NCBI GenBank assembly: GCA_900550645.1
Contig: URTA01000005.1
Span: forward strand, 1 to 64,000
Direction: 5' to 3'
Origin: an uncultured Porphyromonadaceae bacterium
Lineage (GTDB): Bacteria > Bacteroidota > Bacteroidia > Bacteroidales > Muribaculaceae
DNA: 64,000 nucleotides
Of the stretch, positions 35,255 to 44,351 are shown one piece after another (the first letter of the stretch is position 1; the number at the start of each line of letters is the position of its first letter). The notes under the pieces were generated by a model. It was given only the letters and a program-made list of their open reading frames with translations, had not been told where the DNA came from and did not search any database. The translations under genes and the position numbers were made by a program.

Positions 35255-36709
35255 TCAGTCGCGGCGCACCATGCGCACCACATTCTCTACATGGTGAGTG
35301 TGGGGGAACATATCCACAGGCTGAACATCAGTGATACGGTACATGTCATCAAGCAGCGCGAGGTCACGCGCCTGGGTGGCAGGGTTGCAGCTCACATAGA
35401 CGATTACTTCGGGCGAGGCTCCGCGTATCACCTTGACGACATCCTCATGCATGCCGGCTCGCGGCGGGTCTATTATCATCACGTCCGGGTGGCCGTGTTC
35501 GGCAACGAACTCGTCAGTAAGCACGTTCTTCATGTCGCCGGCATAGAACAGCGTGTTCGTGATGCTGTTGACGCGCGAGTTCAGTTTGGCATCCTCTATC
35601 GCCTCCGGTACATACTCTATGCCCACGACTTTCCCTGCATTGCGGGCAACGAAATTGGCTATAGTCCCCGCTCCCGTGTACAGGTCATAGACAGTCTTGG
35701 ACTGAGCCGAGGCATCACTGCCGTCAAGCCCTGCAAAACGGCGTGCCACTTTATATAATGTGTATGCCTGTTCCGAATTGGTCTGGTAAAACGACTTTGC
35801 ATTGATACGGTAGCGCAATCCCTCCATCTCCTCTTCTATGTAGTCATTGCCACGGAACTTGTGGACTTCGAGGTCGGAAATGGTGTCGTTGGCCTTGGTG
35901 TTGAGTACATACACCAGAGACGTTATTTCTGGGAAACGGTCAGCCAACATCTGCATTACGCTGGACACTACGCCCTCTTCAGCATCGCCGAACACAACGC
36001 AGACCATAGTCTCGCCCGTCGAGGCTGTGCGTATCATCACTGTGCGCAAGTCGCCGGTGTTCCCCTTGATGTCATAGAACCGCAGCCCTTGCTCCTCGGC
36101 GTATGCAAACAGCGCATTGCGTATCTCATTGCCCATAGCGCATTGCAGATGGCACTCGTCGATATGCAGCACCTTGTCGAACGCCCCGGGAATATGGAAG
36201 CCGAGCGCGTTGCTGCTGTCCTCAAACTCACGTCCGGATTTCACTTCTTCCCACGTGCGCCACTTCTTGTGCGAGAACGTGTACTCCATCTTGTTGCGGT
36301 ATTCAAACACCTTCTCCGAGCCGAGAGTCTCGTTGACCTGCGGAAACTCGACCTTGCCGATGCGAGTGAGGGCATCGACAACTTGCTGCCGCTTGAACTC
36401 CAGCTGCCCGGCGTATGATATGTGCTGCCAGCGGCAACCGCCGCAGACACCGAAATGACGGCACTTTGGCTCAACACGCATCGGAGACTTCTCGTGCAAC
36501 TGCACAATGTGGCCTTCTGCAAAACTATGTTTCTTGCGGTCTATCTGCACGTCGGCTACATCGCCAGGAGCGCCGTAGGGAATAAATATCACCAACTCCT
36601 TTTCTGCATCCGGCGACAACTTCGCACGGGCTACGGATTTGCCCTCCGCAGCCACTGAATTTATAGTCAAACCCTCCAATAGGGGCAATAATCGCTTTCT
36701 TCTACCCAT
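35255..36709 (-). CDS. rlmD: 23S rRNA (uracil-C5)-methyltransferase
   Basis: The 484-residue RlmD/RlmCD-like enzyme methylates uracil at C5 in 23S rRNA using SAM. An N-terminal TRAM domain (about 10-75) is followed by the 4Fe-4S cysteines in CRHFGVCGGCRW (about 86-97), the SAM-binding YDLYTGAGTIANF (about 346-358), the catalytic Cys in VYVSCNPATQARDL (about 443-456) and the C-terminal Glu in HVENVVRM. It is divergent from ppdK. RlmD and RlmCD cannot be told apart from sequence alone. Confidence 0.88.
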   Translation of the reverse strand: MGRRKRLLPLLEGLTINSVAAEGKSVARAKLSPDAEKELVIFIPYGAPGDVADVQIDRKKHSFAEGHIVQLHEKSPMRVEPKCRHFGVCGGCRWQHISYAGQLEFKRQQVVDALTRIGKVEFPQVNETLGSEKVFEYRNKMEYTFSHKKWRTWEEVKSGREFEDSSNALGFHIPGAFDKVLHIDECHLQCAMGNEIRNALFAYAEEQGLRFYDIKGNTGDLRTVMIRTASTGETMVCVVFGDAEEGVVSSVMQMLADRFPEITSLVYVLNTKANDTISDLEVHKFRGNDYIEEEMEGLRYRINAKSFYQTNSEQAYTLYKVARRFAGLDGSDASAQSKTVYDLYTGAGTIANFVARNAGKVVGIEYVPEAIEDAKLNSRVNSITNTLFYAGDMKNVLTDEFVAEHGHPDVMIIDPPRAGMHEDVVKVIRGASPEVIVYVSCNPATQARDLALLDDMYRITDVQPVDMFPHTHHVENVVRMVRRD

Positions 36710-36729
36710 TCCGAGTTATTTTTAGGCTG

Positions 36730-36737
36730 CAAAGTTA
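36730..36737 (-). promoter_or_regulatory. -7 element for rlmD
   Basis: The minus strand reads TAACTTTG, matching TAnnTTTG, 21 bases before the rlmD start; the leader would be very short. Confidence 0.5.
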
Positions 36738-36759
36738 CTAAACTTACGGTTTTAATTGC

Positions 36760-36767
36760 TATATTTG
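36760..36767 (+). promoter_or_regulatory. -7 element for ppdK
   Basis: TATATTTG followed by C matches TAnnTTTGY, 95 bases before the ppdK ATG. It lies 22 bases from the divergent rlmD element. Confidence 0.5.
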
Positions 36768-36861
36768 CACCCACAAAATATCGGGCTGTTGAGAACTGCC
36801 CTGGTAGAGTAGTTGGAACATGACATAAAGTACTTTCATAAATATAATATTTATTATTCAC

Positions 36862-39579
36862 ATGTCAAAGAAAGTTTATACATTTGGCGACGGAAAAGCC
36901 GAAGGCAATGCCGCCATGCGAAACCTTCTCGGTGGCAAGGGTGCCAACCTGGCCGAGATGAACCTTCTTGGTATGCCGGTACCCCCGGGATTTACCATCA
37001 CTACAGAAGTCTGCACGGAATACACCCAGTACGGCCGCGATAAGGTGGTTGCTGACATCGAGAATGATGTCAAGGCTGCCATTGCACACATCGAAAACCT
37101 CACGGGCAACAAGTTTGACGATTCCAGCAACCCGCTGCTCGTCTCTGTCCGTTCCGGTGCTCGCGCTTCCATGCCCGGCATGATGGACACTGTCCTTAAC
37201 CTCGGCATGAACGATGCCACAGTCGAGACCATGGCAAAAAAGAGCGGCAACCCCCGCTTCGCTTGGGACAGCTACCGCCGTTTCGTCCAGATGTATGGTG
37301 ATGTCGTCCTCGGCATGAAGCCGCAGAGCAAAACTGACATTGACCCCTTTGAGGCTATCATGGACAAGGTCAAAGAGGAGAAAGGCATCAAGTTTGACAA
37401 CGAGCTCGAAGTCGAAGACCTCAAGGAACTCGTGAAGCGTTTCAAAGCCGCTGTCAAGGAGTACACAGGCAAGGACTTCCCCGAATCAGCTTGGGAACAG
37501 CTCTGGGGCGGCATCTGCGCCGTGTTCGACAGCTGGATGAACGAGCGTGCTATCATCTACCGCCGCATGAACCAGATACCCGAGGAATGGGGTACCGCAG
37601 TCAACGTTCAGGCGATGGTATACGGCAACATGGGCAACAACTCAGCTACTGGCGTTGCCTTCAGCCGCGACGCTGCTACCGGTGAGAACATGTTCAACGG
37701 CGAATACCTCATCAACGCACAGGGCGAGGATGTAGTTGCCGGCGTGCGCACACCGCAGCAGATTACAATCGAGGGCTCACGCCGCTGGGCCAAAATGCAG
37801 AACATCTCCGAGGAAGAGCGTGCATCTAAATATCCCTCACTGGAAGAGTCTATGCCGACTTGCGCAGCTGAACTCATTGCCATCGCGCACCGTCTTGAGG
37901 ACTACTATAAGGATATGCAGGACATGGAGTTCACTATCCAGGACGGCAAGCTCTGGATGCTCCAGACCCGTAACGGCAAGCGCACTGGTGCCGCAATGGT
38001 CAAGATAGCCATGGACCTCCTCCGCGCTGGCGAAATTGATGAGAAGACCTGCTTGCTCCGCATGGAGCCTAACAAGCTCGACGAGCTCCTCCACCCCGTA
38101 TTTGACAAGGATGCCCTCAAGCGTGCTACCGTTATGGTCAAGGGTCTCCCTGCATCTCCGGGTGCTGCTGCCGGCCAGATCGTGTTCCAGGCTGACGACG
38201 CAGAGGCTTGGGCTGAAAAGAAGAAAAAAGTTGTCCTCGTCCGCATCGAGACTTCTCCCGAAGACCTCCGCGGTATGGCTGTCGCACAAGGCATCCTCAC
38301 CATGCGCGGCGGTATGACATCTCACGCTGCTGTAGTCGCTCGCGGTATGGGCAAGTGCTGCGTTTCCGGCGCTGGTGACATCATCGTTGACTACAAGGCC
38401 AAGACCCTCGAAATGAAGGGCAAAGTATACAAGGAGGGTGACTGGATTTCACTCAACGGCTCAACCGGTGAGGTATACGACGGCCCCGTGCCCACAGCAG
38501 ATCCCGAACTCGACGGCGATTTCGCAGCTATAATGAACCTCGCTGACAAGTATACAAAATGCCTTGTCCGCACCAACGCCGACACTCCCCGCGACGCTCG
38601 TCAGGCTCGCCACTTCGGCGCACAGGGCATCGGTCTCTGTCGCACAGAGCACATGTTCTTCGAGGGCGACCGCATCAAGGCTGTCCGCGAAATGATTCTC
38701 GCATCTGATGTAGAGGGACGCAAGCACGCTCTTGCAAAACTCCTCCCGATGCAGCGCAGTGACTTCGAGGGCATCTTCGAGGCAATGGACGGCTACGGTG
38801 TGACTGTACGTCTCCTCGACCCGCCGTTGCACGAGTTCGTACCCCACCAGACTGCAACACAGAAGGAACTCGCCGAGGAAATGGGCCTGACCCTCGAAGA
38901 GGTTAAGGCAAAAGTTGACTCTCTCGAAGAGTTCAACCCCATGCTCGGTCACCGTGGCTGCCGTCTCGGCATCACATATCCCGAAATCACCGAGATGCAG
39001 TCACGCGCTATCATAGAGGCTGCGCTCAACTGCAAGAACCGGGGCATAAAGGTGTATCCCGAAATAATGATCCCGCTCGTTGGCACTCTCAAGGAGATAC
39101 AGCATCAGGCCAACGTCATCAACGAGACCGCTATCAAGGTCTTCGAGGAGCGTGGTGAAACCGTCGCATACAAGGTGGGTACAATGATCGAAATCCCTCG
39201 TGCAGCCCTCACCGCCGACAAGATTGCAGAAGTCGCTGACTTCTTCTCATTCGGCACAAATGACCTCACCCAGATGACATTCGGCTACTCACGCGACGAC
39301 GCGCCCAAGTTCCTCAAATACTATAAGGAAAAAGGCATCCTCAAGGTTGACCCGTTTGAGGTGCTCGACCAGGAAGGCGTTGGCCAGCTCGTCCGCATGG
39401 GCGTTGAGAAGGGACGCACCACCAAGCCCGAACTCAAAGTCGGCATCTGCGGCGAACACGGCGGCGAACCCTCAAGCGTGAAGTTCTGCGCCAACCTCGG
39501 CATGAACTACGTAAGCTGCTCACCCTACCGTGTGCCCATCGCTCGCGTAGCAGCAGCCCAGGCAGCCGTTGAAAACTGA
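36862..39579 (+). CDS. ppdK: pyruvate, phosphate dikinase
   Basis: PPDK reversibly makes phosphoenolpyruvate from pyruvate, ATP and phosphate, giving anaerobes a PPi-linked glycolytic step. The 905-residue product has the N-terminal ATP-grasp domain (GGKGANLAEMN about residues 22-32, SVRSGARASMPGMMDTVLN), the swivelling phosphohistidine domain with the catalytic His in MRGGMTSHAAVVARGMGK (about residues 485-502), and the C-terminal PEP-binding barrel with HRGCRLG, GTNDLTQMTFG and the catalytic Cys in KVGICGEHGG. It is complete and followed by a terminator. Confidence 0.95.
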   Translation: MSKKVYTFGDGKAEGNAAMRNLLGGKGANLAEMNLLGMPVPPGFTITTEVCTEYTQYGRDKVVADIENDVKAAIAHIENLTGNKFDDSSNPLLVSVRSGARASMPGMMDTVLNLGMNDATVETMAKKSGNPRFAWDSYRRFVQMYGDVVLGMKPQSKTDIDPFEAIMDKVKEEKGIKFDNELEVEDLKELVKRFKAAVKEYTGKDFPESAWEQLWGGICAVFDSWMNERAIIYRRMNQIPEEWGTAVNVQAMVYGNMGNNSATGVAFSRDAATGENMFNGEYLINAQGEDVVAGVRTPQQITIEGSRRWAKMQNISEEERASKYPSLEESMPTCAAELIAIAHRLEDYYKDMQDMEFTIQDGKLWMLQTRNGKRTGAAMVKIAMDLLRAGEIDEKTCLLRMEPNKLDELLHPVFDKDALKRATVMVKGLPASPGAAAGQIVFQADDAEAWAEKKKKVVLVRIETSPEDLRGMAVAQGILTMRGGMTSHAAVVARGMGKCCVSGAGDIIVDYKAKTLEMKGKVYKEGDWISLNGSTGEVYDGPVPTADPELDGDFAAIMNLADKYTKCLVRTNADTPRDARQARHFGAQGIGLCRTEHMFFEGDRIKAVREMILASDVEGRKHALAKLLPMQRSDFEGIFEAMDGYGVTVRLLDPPLHEFVPHQTATQKELAEEMGLTLEEVKAKVDSLEEFNPMLGHRGCRLGITYPEITEMQSRAIIEAALNCKNRGIKVYPEIMIPLVGTLKEIQHQANVINETAIKVFEERGETVAYKVGTMIEIPRAALTADKIAEVADFFSFGTNDLTQMTFGYSRDDAPKFLKYYKEKGILKVDPFEVLDQEGVGQLVRMGVEKGRTTKPELKVGICGEHGGEPSSVKFCANLGMNYVSCSPYRVPIARVAAAQAAVEN

Positions 39580-39603
39580 TTGACAACAACCAAACCCTAA
39601 ATA

Positions 39604-39638
39604 AAGAGGCGTTGACACCTACCGCGTCAACGCCTCTT
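39604..39638 (+). terminator. hairpin terminator after ppdK
   Basis: AAGAGGCGTTGAC (39604-39616) pairs perfectly with GTCAACGCCTCTT (39626-39638) around a nine-base loop, 24 bases after the ppdK stop and just before the next gene's ATG. Confidence 0.8.
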
Positions 39639-39652
39639 ATTCATAACGAGAT

Positions 39653-40993
39653 ATGGAAGAACACTATACGAATCACGATGATGTGATTGTACTCAATCGA
39701 GTGTTCAGCGGTGAATATTTGGAGGATAATATAGGGCATGAGGTTATAAACCTGTTCAAATCCGACAATGGCAAATATTACCTCTATCTGAACGCTCTCG
39801 GCTCATTCCATAAACAATGGAAAAAACGAATTAATAGCATGCTGTTGGTACGCACTGTCAAAGGTGCTAAAATGCTCGAAGTCATTGGACTTGCAACAGG
39901 TCTAAGCGACGTGTACGATCCTGAGTTGGCTGAAAAAACGAATGACAGCAAAAAGCCTCAGCCAAAACTCAAAGCAGATCAAGATGCCTACATTGTCAAG
40001 CACAAAATATCTTACAATAGAGTTCCTGTTAATGACATATTCAGCGGGAATAGCTTCCAGCAAGATGTTTGCATCACATTTGAAGCTGAAAGAGTAGTCA
40101 AGCCCAAGAAGCCGATATTCATCACATTCGAGGATAATTGCAACAATAAATATGTTGGTAATGCAACTCTTGTCAAACTGTCTGGGTTGAATGCAGCGAA
40201 GGCTTCGCTCAAACAGTATATCGAGAATCACGGAGTTAGTGCTGCTGCATATAACACCCTATCGTCGCTGATAAACAATAAGGATATGTGGGGCGATGAC
40301 TTCAAAACCGTAGATGAATCAAAGGCGGTTCTGCTACCTACCGCGACCGAAACGATGTTCGACATCTGCCGCATAGCGTACAGCGAACTCGCATACTCAA
40401 ATGCAATAGCACACTTCTTTAAAACGTATCCTCATGTGTTCGCTGGTTTCATGCATGAATTGGGAATAGATGATTTCCTCTCTGAAAAGCCGCTTATCAT
40501 AAAACGAGAACTCTACAATATCGACTTGTTGTTCACGAATGGAGACAAGGCAGTTGTCATTGAGAATAAAATAAGATCTGGCATTGTTGTTTACAAGAAC
40601 GCTTCTATAAAGACTCAACTCGAAAAATACTATAAGCTGCTTGACCCCACTGCCACCAATTACAAAAGTCTTGGCGGCAAAAAAGATGATATAAAAGAAC
40701 TTAGACGTAGATTCCCAAATCCGAAGTTTTTTGTACTCACTCCAGACTACAACAATATCGACCTTGAAAAGTATGAATACGGCACTGAATACACAAAAAT
40801 ACACTACAGCCAGCTGTACAATTATCTACGCAAGACCAGTGAATACAAAAACAAAGCGGATCTTCGCTTCTGTGATTTTGTAAACTCGCTTGAAAAGCAC
40901 AGCCAGCCATACGACAATGAATTGTATGTACAGACTTTGAAGCGATTCATGGATCTAATCAATAGTCGTCAATCACAAAACACCGACAAGTAA
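39653..40993 (+). CDS. PD-(D/E)XK nuclease superfamily protein
   Basis: The 446-residue product has a C-terminal PD-(D/E)XK-type core: Glu285, Asp291 in NIDLLF, then AVVIENKIRSG with Glu304 and Lys306, the metal-binding and catalytic pattern of the PDDEXK_4-like group. Residues 330-400 complete the alpha/beta fold. The N-terminal ~210 residues (NRVFSGEYLEDNIGHEVINL onward) form an uncharacterised region with what may be two similar halves. It lies alone between two terminators and is lower in GC than its neighbours. Such proteins are often accessory or defence genes; its target is unknown. Confidence 0.7.
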   Translation: MEEHYTNHDDVIVLNRVFSGEYLEDNIGHEVINLFKSDNGKYYLYLNALGSFHKQWKKRINSMLLVRTVKGAKMLEVIGLATGLSDVYDPELAEKTNDSKKPQPKLKADQDAYIVKHKISYNRVPVNDIFSGNSFQQDVCITFEAERVVKPKKPIFITFEDNCNNKYVGNATLVKLSGLNAAKASLKQYIENHGVSAAAYNTLSSLINNKDMWGDDFKTVDESKAVLLPTATETMFDICRIAYSELAYSNAIAHFFKTYPHVFAGFMHELGIDDFLSEKPLIIKRELYNIDLLFTNGDKAVVIENKIRSGIVVYKNASIKTQLEKYYKLLDPTATNYKSLGGKKDDIKELRRRFPNPKFFVLTPDYNNIDLEKYEYGTEYTKIHYSQLYNYLRKTSEYKNKADLRFCDFVNSLEKHSQPYDNELYVQTLKRFMDLINSRQSQNTDK

Positions 40994-41041
40994 TTTCTGT
41001 CTTGCAACTATCCGATTGGGCTGAAAACAAGACGGATAAAC

Positions 41042-41079
41042 AAAATCGAGTGCGCACCGCTTGATGTGTACTCGATTTT
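41042..41079. terminator. terminator, A-rich/U-rich stem
   Basis: AAAATCGAGT (41042-41051) pairs with ACTCGATTTT (41070-41079), giving a stem that ends in U residues on either strand. It can serve the PD-(D/E)XK gene and the facing small gene. Confidence 0.75.
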
Positions 41080-41141
41080 CTGTTGTTGACCTGTCGGTAG
41101 CGGGTCAGGCTTCTGGTGATTGTGGCATCTCCCCGATCAAA

Positions 41142-41357
41142 TCAGATTTTCTCTATATTCAGATATTGCGGGTTGATATGATCTTTGGGAAAATCCACAT
41201 TGTACTTCACTTTGAACTGTCGGTGGATTTCGTCTCTTACCGCTGAAGTGTTGGGAAGAGTATTTCCGTTGTGGGACACTTCGGCTGTCATGCCTGCCTC
41301 GAGACGCTTGCCGCAGATGTTCAGGAGGCGTTTGGTTGTTACTTTGAATAATGCCAT
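41142..41357 (-). CDS. DUF6140-like small protein
   Basis: The start at 41357 (MALFKVTTKRLLNICGKRLE) gives a soluble 71-residue protein; a longer frame starts inside the next gene region without support. The length and the opening pattern (basic, ALFKVT...KG/KRLEAGMTAEV, then NPxxYLxIEKI at the end) resemble small Bacteroidales proteins annotated as DUF6140. No function is known. A good -7 element lies 29 bases upstream, so it has its own promoter. Confidence 0.6.
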   Translation of the reverse strand: MALFKVTTKRLLNICGKRLEAGMTAEVSHNGNTLPNTSAVRDEIHRQFKVKYNVDFPKDHINPQYLNIEKI

Positions 41358-41385
41358 TTTCTTTGTTGTGTTTAGAATTACACCG

Positions 41386-41393
41386 CAAAGGTA
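41386..41393 (-). promoter_or_regulatory. -7 element for the DUF6140-like gene
   Basis: The minus strand reads TACCTTTGC, matching TAnnTTTGY. A TTTG lies upstream but only 14 bases away, closer than the usual 19. Confidence 0.5.
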
Positions 41394-41436
41394 GCATGGG
41401 CATGGTTCAAAAATCGACACACCAAAGAAAATGTTC

Positions 41437-42252
41437 CTAATTTGTTTCCTGTTTTGCGGCTTTCGTGCGGGCAAGTCTTCTCGTTAGCAGCACGTTGGCG
41501 GCAAGAAGTATGACTATCACAAATACCCAGACGACTATGTTCACGGCTTCGTAGGTAGTGTGGAATGCGCTTGCCATATAATTCAGGTCGTCAACCGTCT
41601 TTTGGAAGGCATCCTTGAAGGATAGCGCATACCGGCACAGAAACCAAAGCACAACCATAATCTGCGCTATGCCGAACACCACGGAAAAGATGCACAACGC
41701 TGCCGGGCATGAGCCTCTTTTGCGGAGCGAAGCGTAGATGAGGTAGCCGGCTGTTGCAAGCAATGATGCTGCGGGAACCCAAATGTTTCCTATCACGCAT
41801 ATTTCGGTGTACGTAAGCCCCATTACCCAGCCTGTTATAGACATGAACGCGCAGCAGCCTCCGAACAGCGAGTACAGCGGCGAAACACCGAATACCGGCC
41901 CGGCTCCGGCACAAACGACACAGAAGGCCGCAGCAGAAATCAAGCACCACCTCCAGAAGCCGCCGTTTCGGTATACCCATACGGCGGTAAAGCAGTTGAA
42001 CGCTGTGCCGAAAATAGCGGCAATAGACAACATGGTCGGTACGCCCGTCGGGAACATCGACGCGCCATAGACCTGCACGTCGCCTGTCGGGATAAATCCT
42101 GCAATCTTGCCCCAAGCGACCATACAGAACAGTGCATATATCACAGCACTTGCCATGAGCGCGATTGCTTTCGGTTTGGTCAAACGCCGTATGCGATAAA
42201 TGCTTGTGACGACTATCGCAAGTGCTGAGATGAAAAAGAGAAACGCTACCAT
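41437..42252 (-). CDS. predicted polytopic membrane protein
   Basis: I do not recognise the family. From the ATG at 42252 (MVAFLFFISALAIVV) the product is 271 residues with about seven hydrophobic segments: 2-17, 29-46, 70-90, 98-118, 125-145, 154-172 and 240-260. No conserved polar motif stands out. It follows the shortened umuC gene by 19 bases on the same strand and may be co-transcribed with it. An upstream start inside the gap would add 24 residues. Confidence 0.6.
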   Translation of the reverse strand: MVAFLFFISALAIVVTSIYRIRRLTKPKAIALMASAVIYALFCMVAWGKIAGFIPTGDVQVYGASMFPTGVPTMLSIAAIFGTAFNCFTAVWVYRNGGFWRWCLISAAAFCVVCAGAGPVFGVSPLYSLFGGCCAFMSITGWVMGLTYTEICVIGNIWVPAASLLATAGYLIYASLRKRGSCPAALCIFSVVFGIAQIMVVLWFLCRYALSFKDAFQKTVDDLNYMASAFHTTYEAVNIVVWVFVIVILLAANVLLTRRLARTKAAKQETN

Positions 42253-42271
42253 ATCGTTGATAATTAAAACG

Positions 42272-43393
42272 TTATGTATTTGATTTGTTGGAATGTAATG
42301 TGAACGGTTCGTCGTCAAACTCAAACAGTGGGGGGGTATAATCTTCTGACGGTATGATGTCTGTCAATACAACCATAGCCCGCTTGTATTGCATTCCAGG
42401 GTTGTATATCCGCTGCAAGGCGGCGATTGCTGCCCGCTTGATATTCACGGCATCATTGACCGGCTTGTCGAATGTCGCCGATATTTGCGGAGCTAAATAT
42501 CCCTGTTCAGTGCGAAAGCGGTTGGTGTTGAGTGCCACCGTCAGCTCGTGGCAAAGCCCGGACATTTCTCGCAGCCGTTGGGAACAGTGAACGGCATACT
42601 GTGCCACTTGCGCCTCGATATAGGCATAGTCATCGGTGTCTGTTGGGAAGGTCCGGCTCTCGCTGATAGACTCCTGCATACGGCCGATGCGGGAAAGCGT
42701 GATGCACCCTACTCCATGCAGTTCGAGCCATGACCGCTCGCCGTTGATGCCGTAGCGAGATTTGACCCATACCTTGTCACGCTGCGCAAAATCCCACACC
42801 GTGTGTATGCCGTCCACATACATCTTCTTAGACATACGCCGCCCTACGCCCCACAGCTCCTGTATCGGCAGCGCAGACAACAGCGATGAAACCTCATTAT
42901 TGTCATACAGCACGCCCACCGCGTCGCCTCGCTTTTTGCAGACATCTGTAATGACCTTTGCCAATGTCTTTGTCGCTGCAAAGCCGACTGTCACCGGTAT
43001 GCCGACGCTATCGCGGCAGTCCGCCACGATGTGTTCTCCGATATCTTGCAGCACTGACACAGGGATACCCCTCATGTCGAGGAATGACTCGTCTATGGAA
43101 TAGTCGATTGTCGCAGGCGCGTATTTGCGCAATATGTCATGTACCTGGACACTTATCTCCTTGTACAGCTTGTGGTTGCCGGAAATGGCAGTCAGCTGGC
43201 CGGACTCTATCAAGTCGCGTATCTCGAATACGGGCTGCCCCATTTTTATCCCCATTCGCTTAGCCTCGTTGCTGCGGGCAACGACACACCCGTCATTGTT
43301 GCTCATCACAATGACAGGACAGCCCTCGAGAGCCGGATTTGCCACCCTCTCACACGACACGAAGAAATTGTTGCAGTCAGCCAGTCCTGTCAT
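42272..43393 (-). CDS. umuC: Y-family DNA polymerase UmuC, short C-terminus
   Basis: UmuC copies past DNA lesions. The start at 43393 (MTGLADCNNFFVSCERV) fits the family. The 373 residues hold the palm with the first Asp (LADCNNFF), SNNDGCVVARSNEAK, and the catalytic DYSIDESFLDM (about residues 100-110), then thumb and little-finger domains. UmuC is usually about 420 residues and ends in a DUF4113 domain; here the protein stops about 50 residues early after the PSEDYTPPLFEF region. No umuD lies next to it. The polymerase core looks intact. Confidence 0.85.
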   Translation of the reverse strand: MTGLADCNNFFVSCERVANPALEGCPVIVMSNNDGCVVARSNEAKRMGIKMGQPVFEIRDLIESGQLTAISGNHKLYKEISVQVHDILRKYAPATIDYSIDESFLDMRGIPVSVLQDIGEHIVADCRDSVGIPVTVGFAATKTLAKVITDVCKKRGDAVGVLYDNNEVSSLLSALPIQELWGVGRRMSKKMYVDGIHTVWDFAQRDKVWVKSRYGINGERSWLELHGVGCITLSRIGRMQESISESRTFPTDTDDYAYIEAQVAQYAVHCSQRLREMSGLCHELTVALNTNRFRTEQGYLAPQISATFDKPVNDAVNIKRAAIAALQRIYNPGMQYKRAMVVLTDIIPSEDYTPPLFEFDDEPFTLHSNKSNT

Positions 43394-43416
43394 TTCACAC
43401 TTGTCATTTATCACAT

Positions 43417-44220
43417 TCAGAACTTGAGATAGAAGTCTTTGCACAGTGCCTGATACTCCTGAGTCGGTATGCCTGGCGAAATTTCGAGGGTCAATAAGTC
43501 TGCGACGGACTCGGCAACAGCTGTTTCAGATGCCACTGCGCGACGAAGTTCGCACAGCGTCCGCTTCACTGGCCTGTCCTCCCTGCCGCGTACATGGCAC
43601 ACTCGCGAAACGGCAAATCCGCGCTGTTTTGCCTCTTCTGCAATCTTCTCATAGTCCTCCCTCGGGAATATCATCGTCAACCTGCCGCCGTCGGCCAAAA
43701 GCCTGCCAGCCGCAACAATCAGCGACACAGGGCTGAATGTCGAAACATGTCGTGCCAACTGGCGGCCGGTATCAATCTGCGTCACTCCCGAGTCGAAAAA
43801 CGGCGGGTTTGAAACGATACGGTCATACCCTCCTTTGAGCGGCAGCTTAAGCTCGTTGATGTCAGCGCAAAAGACCGTAAGGCGTTCTGCCCAAGGCGAT
43901 GTGCGGAAATTGTCTGCCGCCTCCGCTGCTGCTTCACTGTCAACCTCAACCGCGTCTACGGCCGCAGTCTCATTCCGCTGGGCGCACATCAGTGCAATCA
44001 ACCCGCAGCCGCAGCCGGCATCGAGTATTGACTTTGCGCCCGACACGTCAGCCCACGCGCCGACCAGCACGCCGTCAACGCCCACCTTCATCGCGCTGCG
44101 CGAGTGCGCCACGCTGAAACGCTTGAATCTGAACACCCGCTCCTTCACAAATCTGGATTTTATTTCAAGTTGCGAATTTACAAAAACTCGCCGTATGCTG
44201 CAACCCCTTTTGATGTTCAT
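43417..44220 (-). CDS. trmN6: tRNA1(Val) (adenine37-N6)-methyltransferase family
   Basis: The 267-residue SAM-dependent methyltransferase has FRFKRFSVAHSRSAMKVGVD (about 30-49, typical TrmN6 start), the SAM loop ILDAGCGCGLIALM (about 65-78), and the NPPF catalytic motif in RIVSNPPFFDSG (about 135-146) of N6-adenine methyltransferases. The family normally begins near VFRFKRF, so a GTG at 44136 is an alternative to the ATG at 44220. It is 23 bases upstream of umuC. Target specificity is by family only. Confidence 0.8.
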   Translation of the reverse strand: MNIKRGCSIRRVFVNSQLEIKSRFVKERVFRFKRFSVAHSRSAMKVGVDGVLVGAWADVSGAKSILDAGCGCGLIALMCAQRNETAAVDAVEVDSEAAAEAADNFRTSPWAERLTVFCADINELKLPLKGGYDRIVSNPPFFDSGVTQIDTGRQLARHVSTFSPVSLIVAAGRLLADGGRLTMIFPREDYEKIAEEAKQRGFAVSRVCHVRGREDRPVKRTLCELRRAVASETAVAESVADLLTLEISPGIPTQEYQALCKDFYLKF

Positions 44221-44240
44221 GAATTAGGTTTCAGAGTTCT

Positions 44241-44270
44241 CTGATGCCTCTGAGTACTCAGAGGCATCAG
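44241..44270. repeat. perfect 30-base palindrome
   Basis: CTGATGCCTCTGAGT is followed at once by its exact reverse complement. It lies 20 bases upstream of trmN6 and between two genes of the same strand. It has no loop and no U run, so it is as likely a protein-binding or cruciform site as a terminator. Confidence 0.7.
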
Positions 44271-44284
44271 CTTTAGATATGTTA

Positions 44285-44313
44285 AGAGGAGCGGGCTTGC
44301 GGCTCGCTCCTCT
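44285..44313 (-). terminator. hairpin terminator after T9SS protein gene
   Basis: AGAGGAGCG (44285-44293) pairs with CGCTCCTCT (44305-44313) around an 11-base loop, 38 bases past the stop of the minus-strand gene at 44352. Confidence 0.65.
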
Positions 44314-44351
44314 GTGCGGTTGTCTGGTGGTAGCCGGGATGTCAAATCGTG

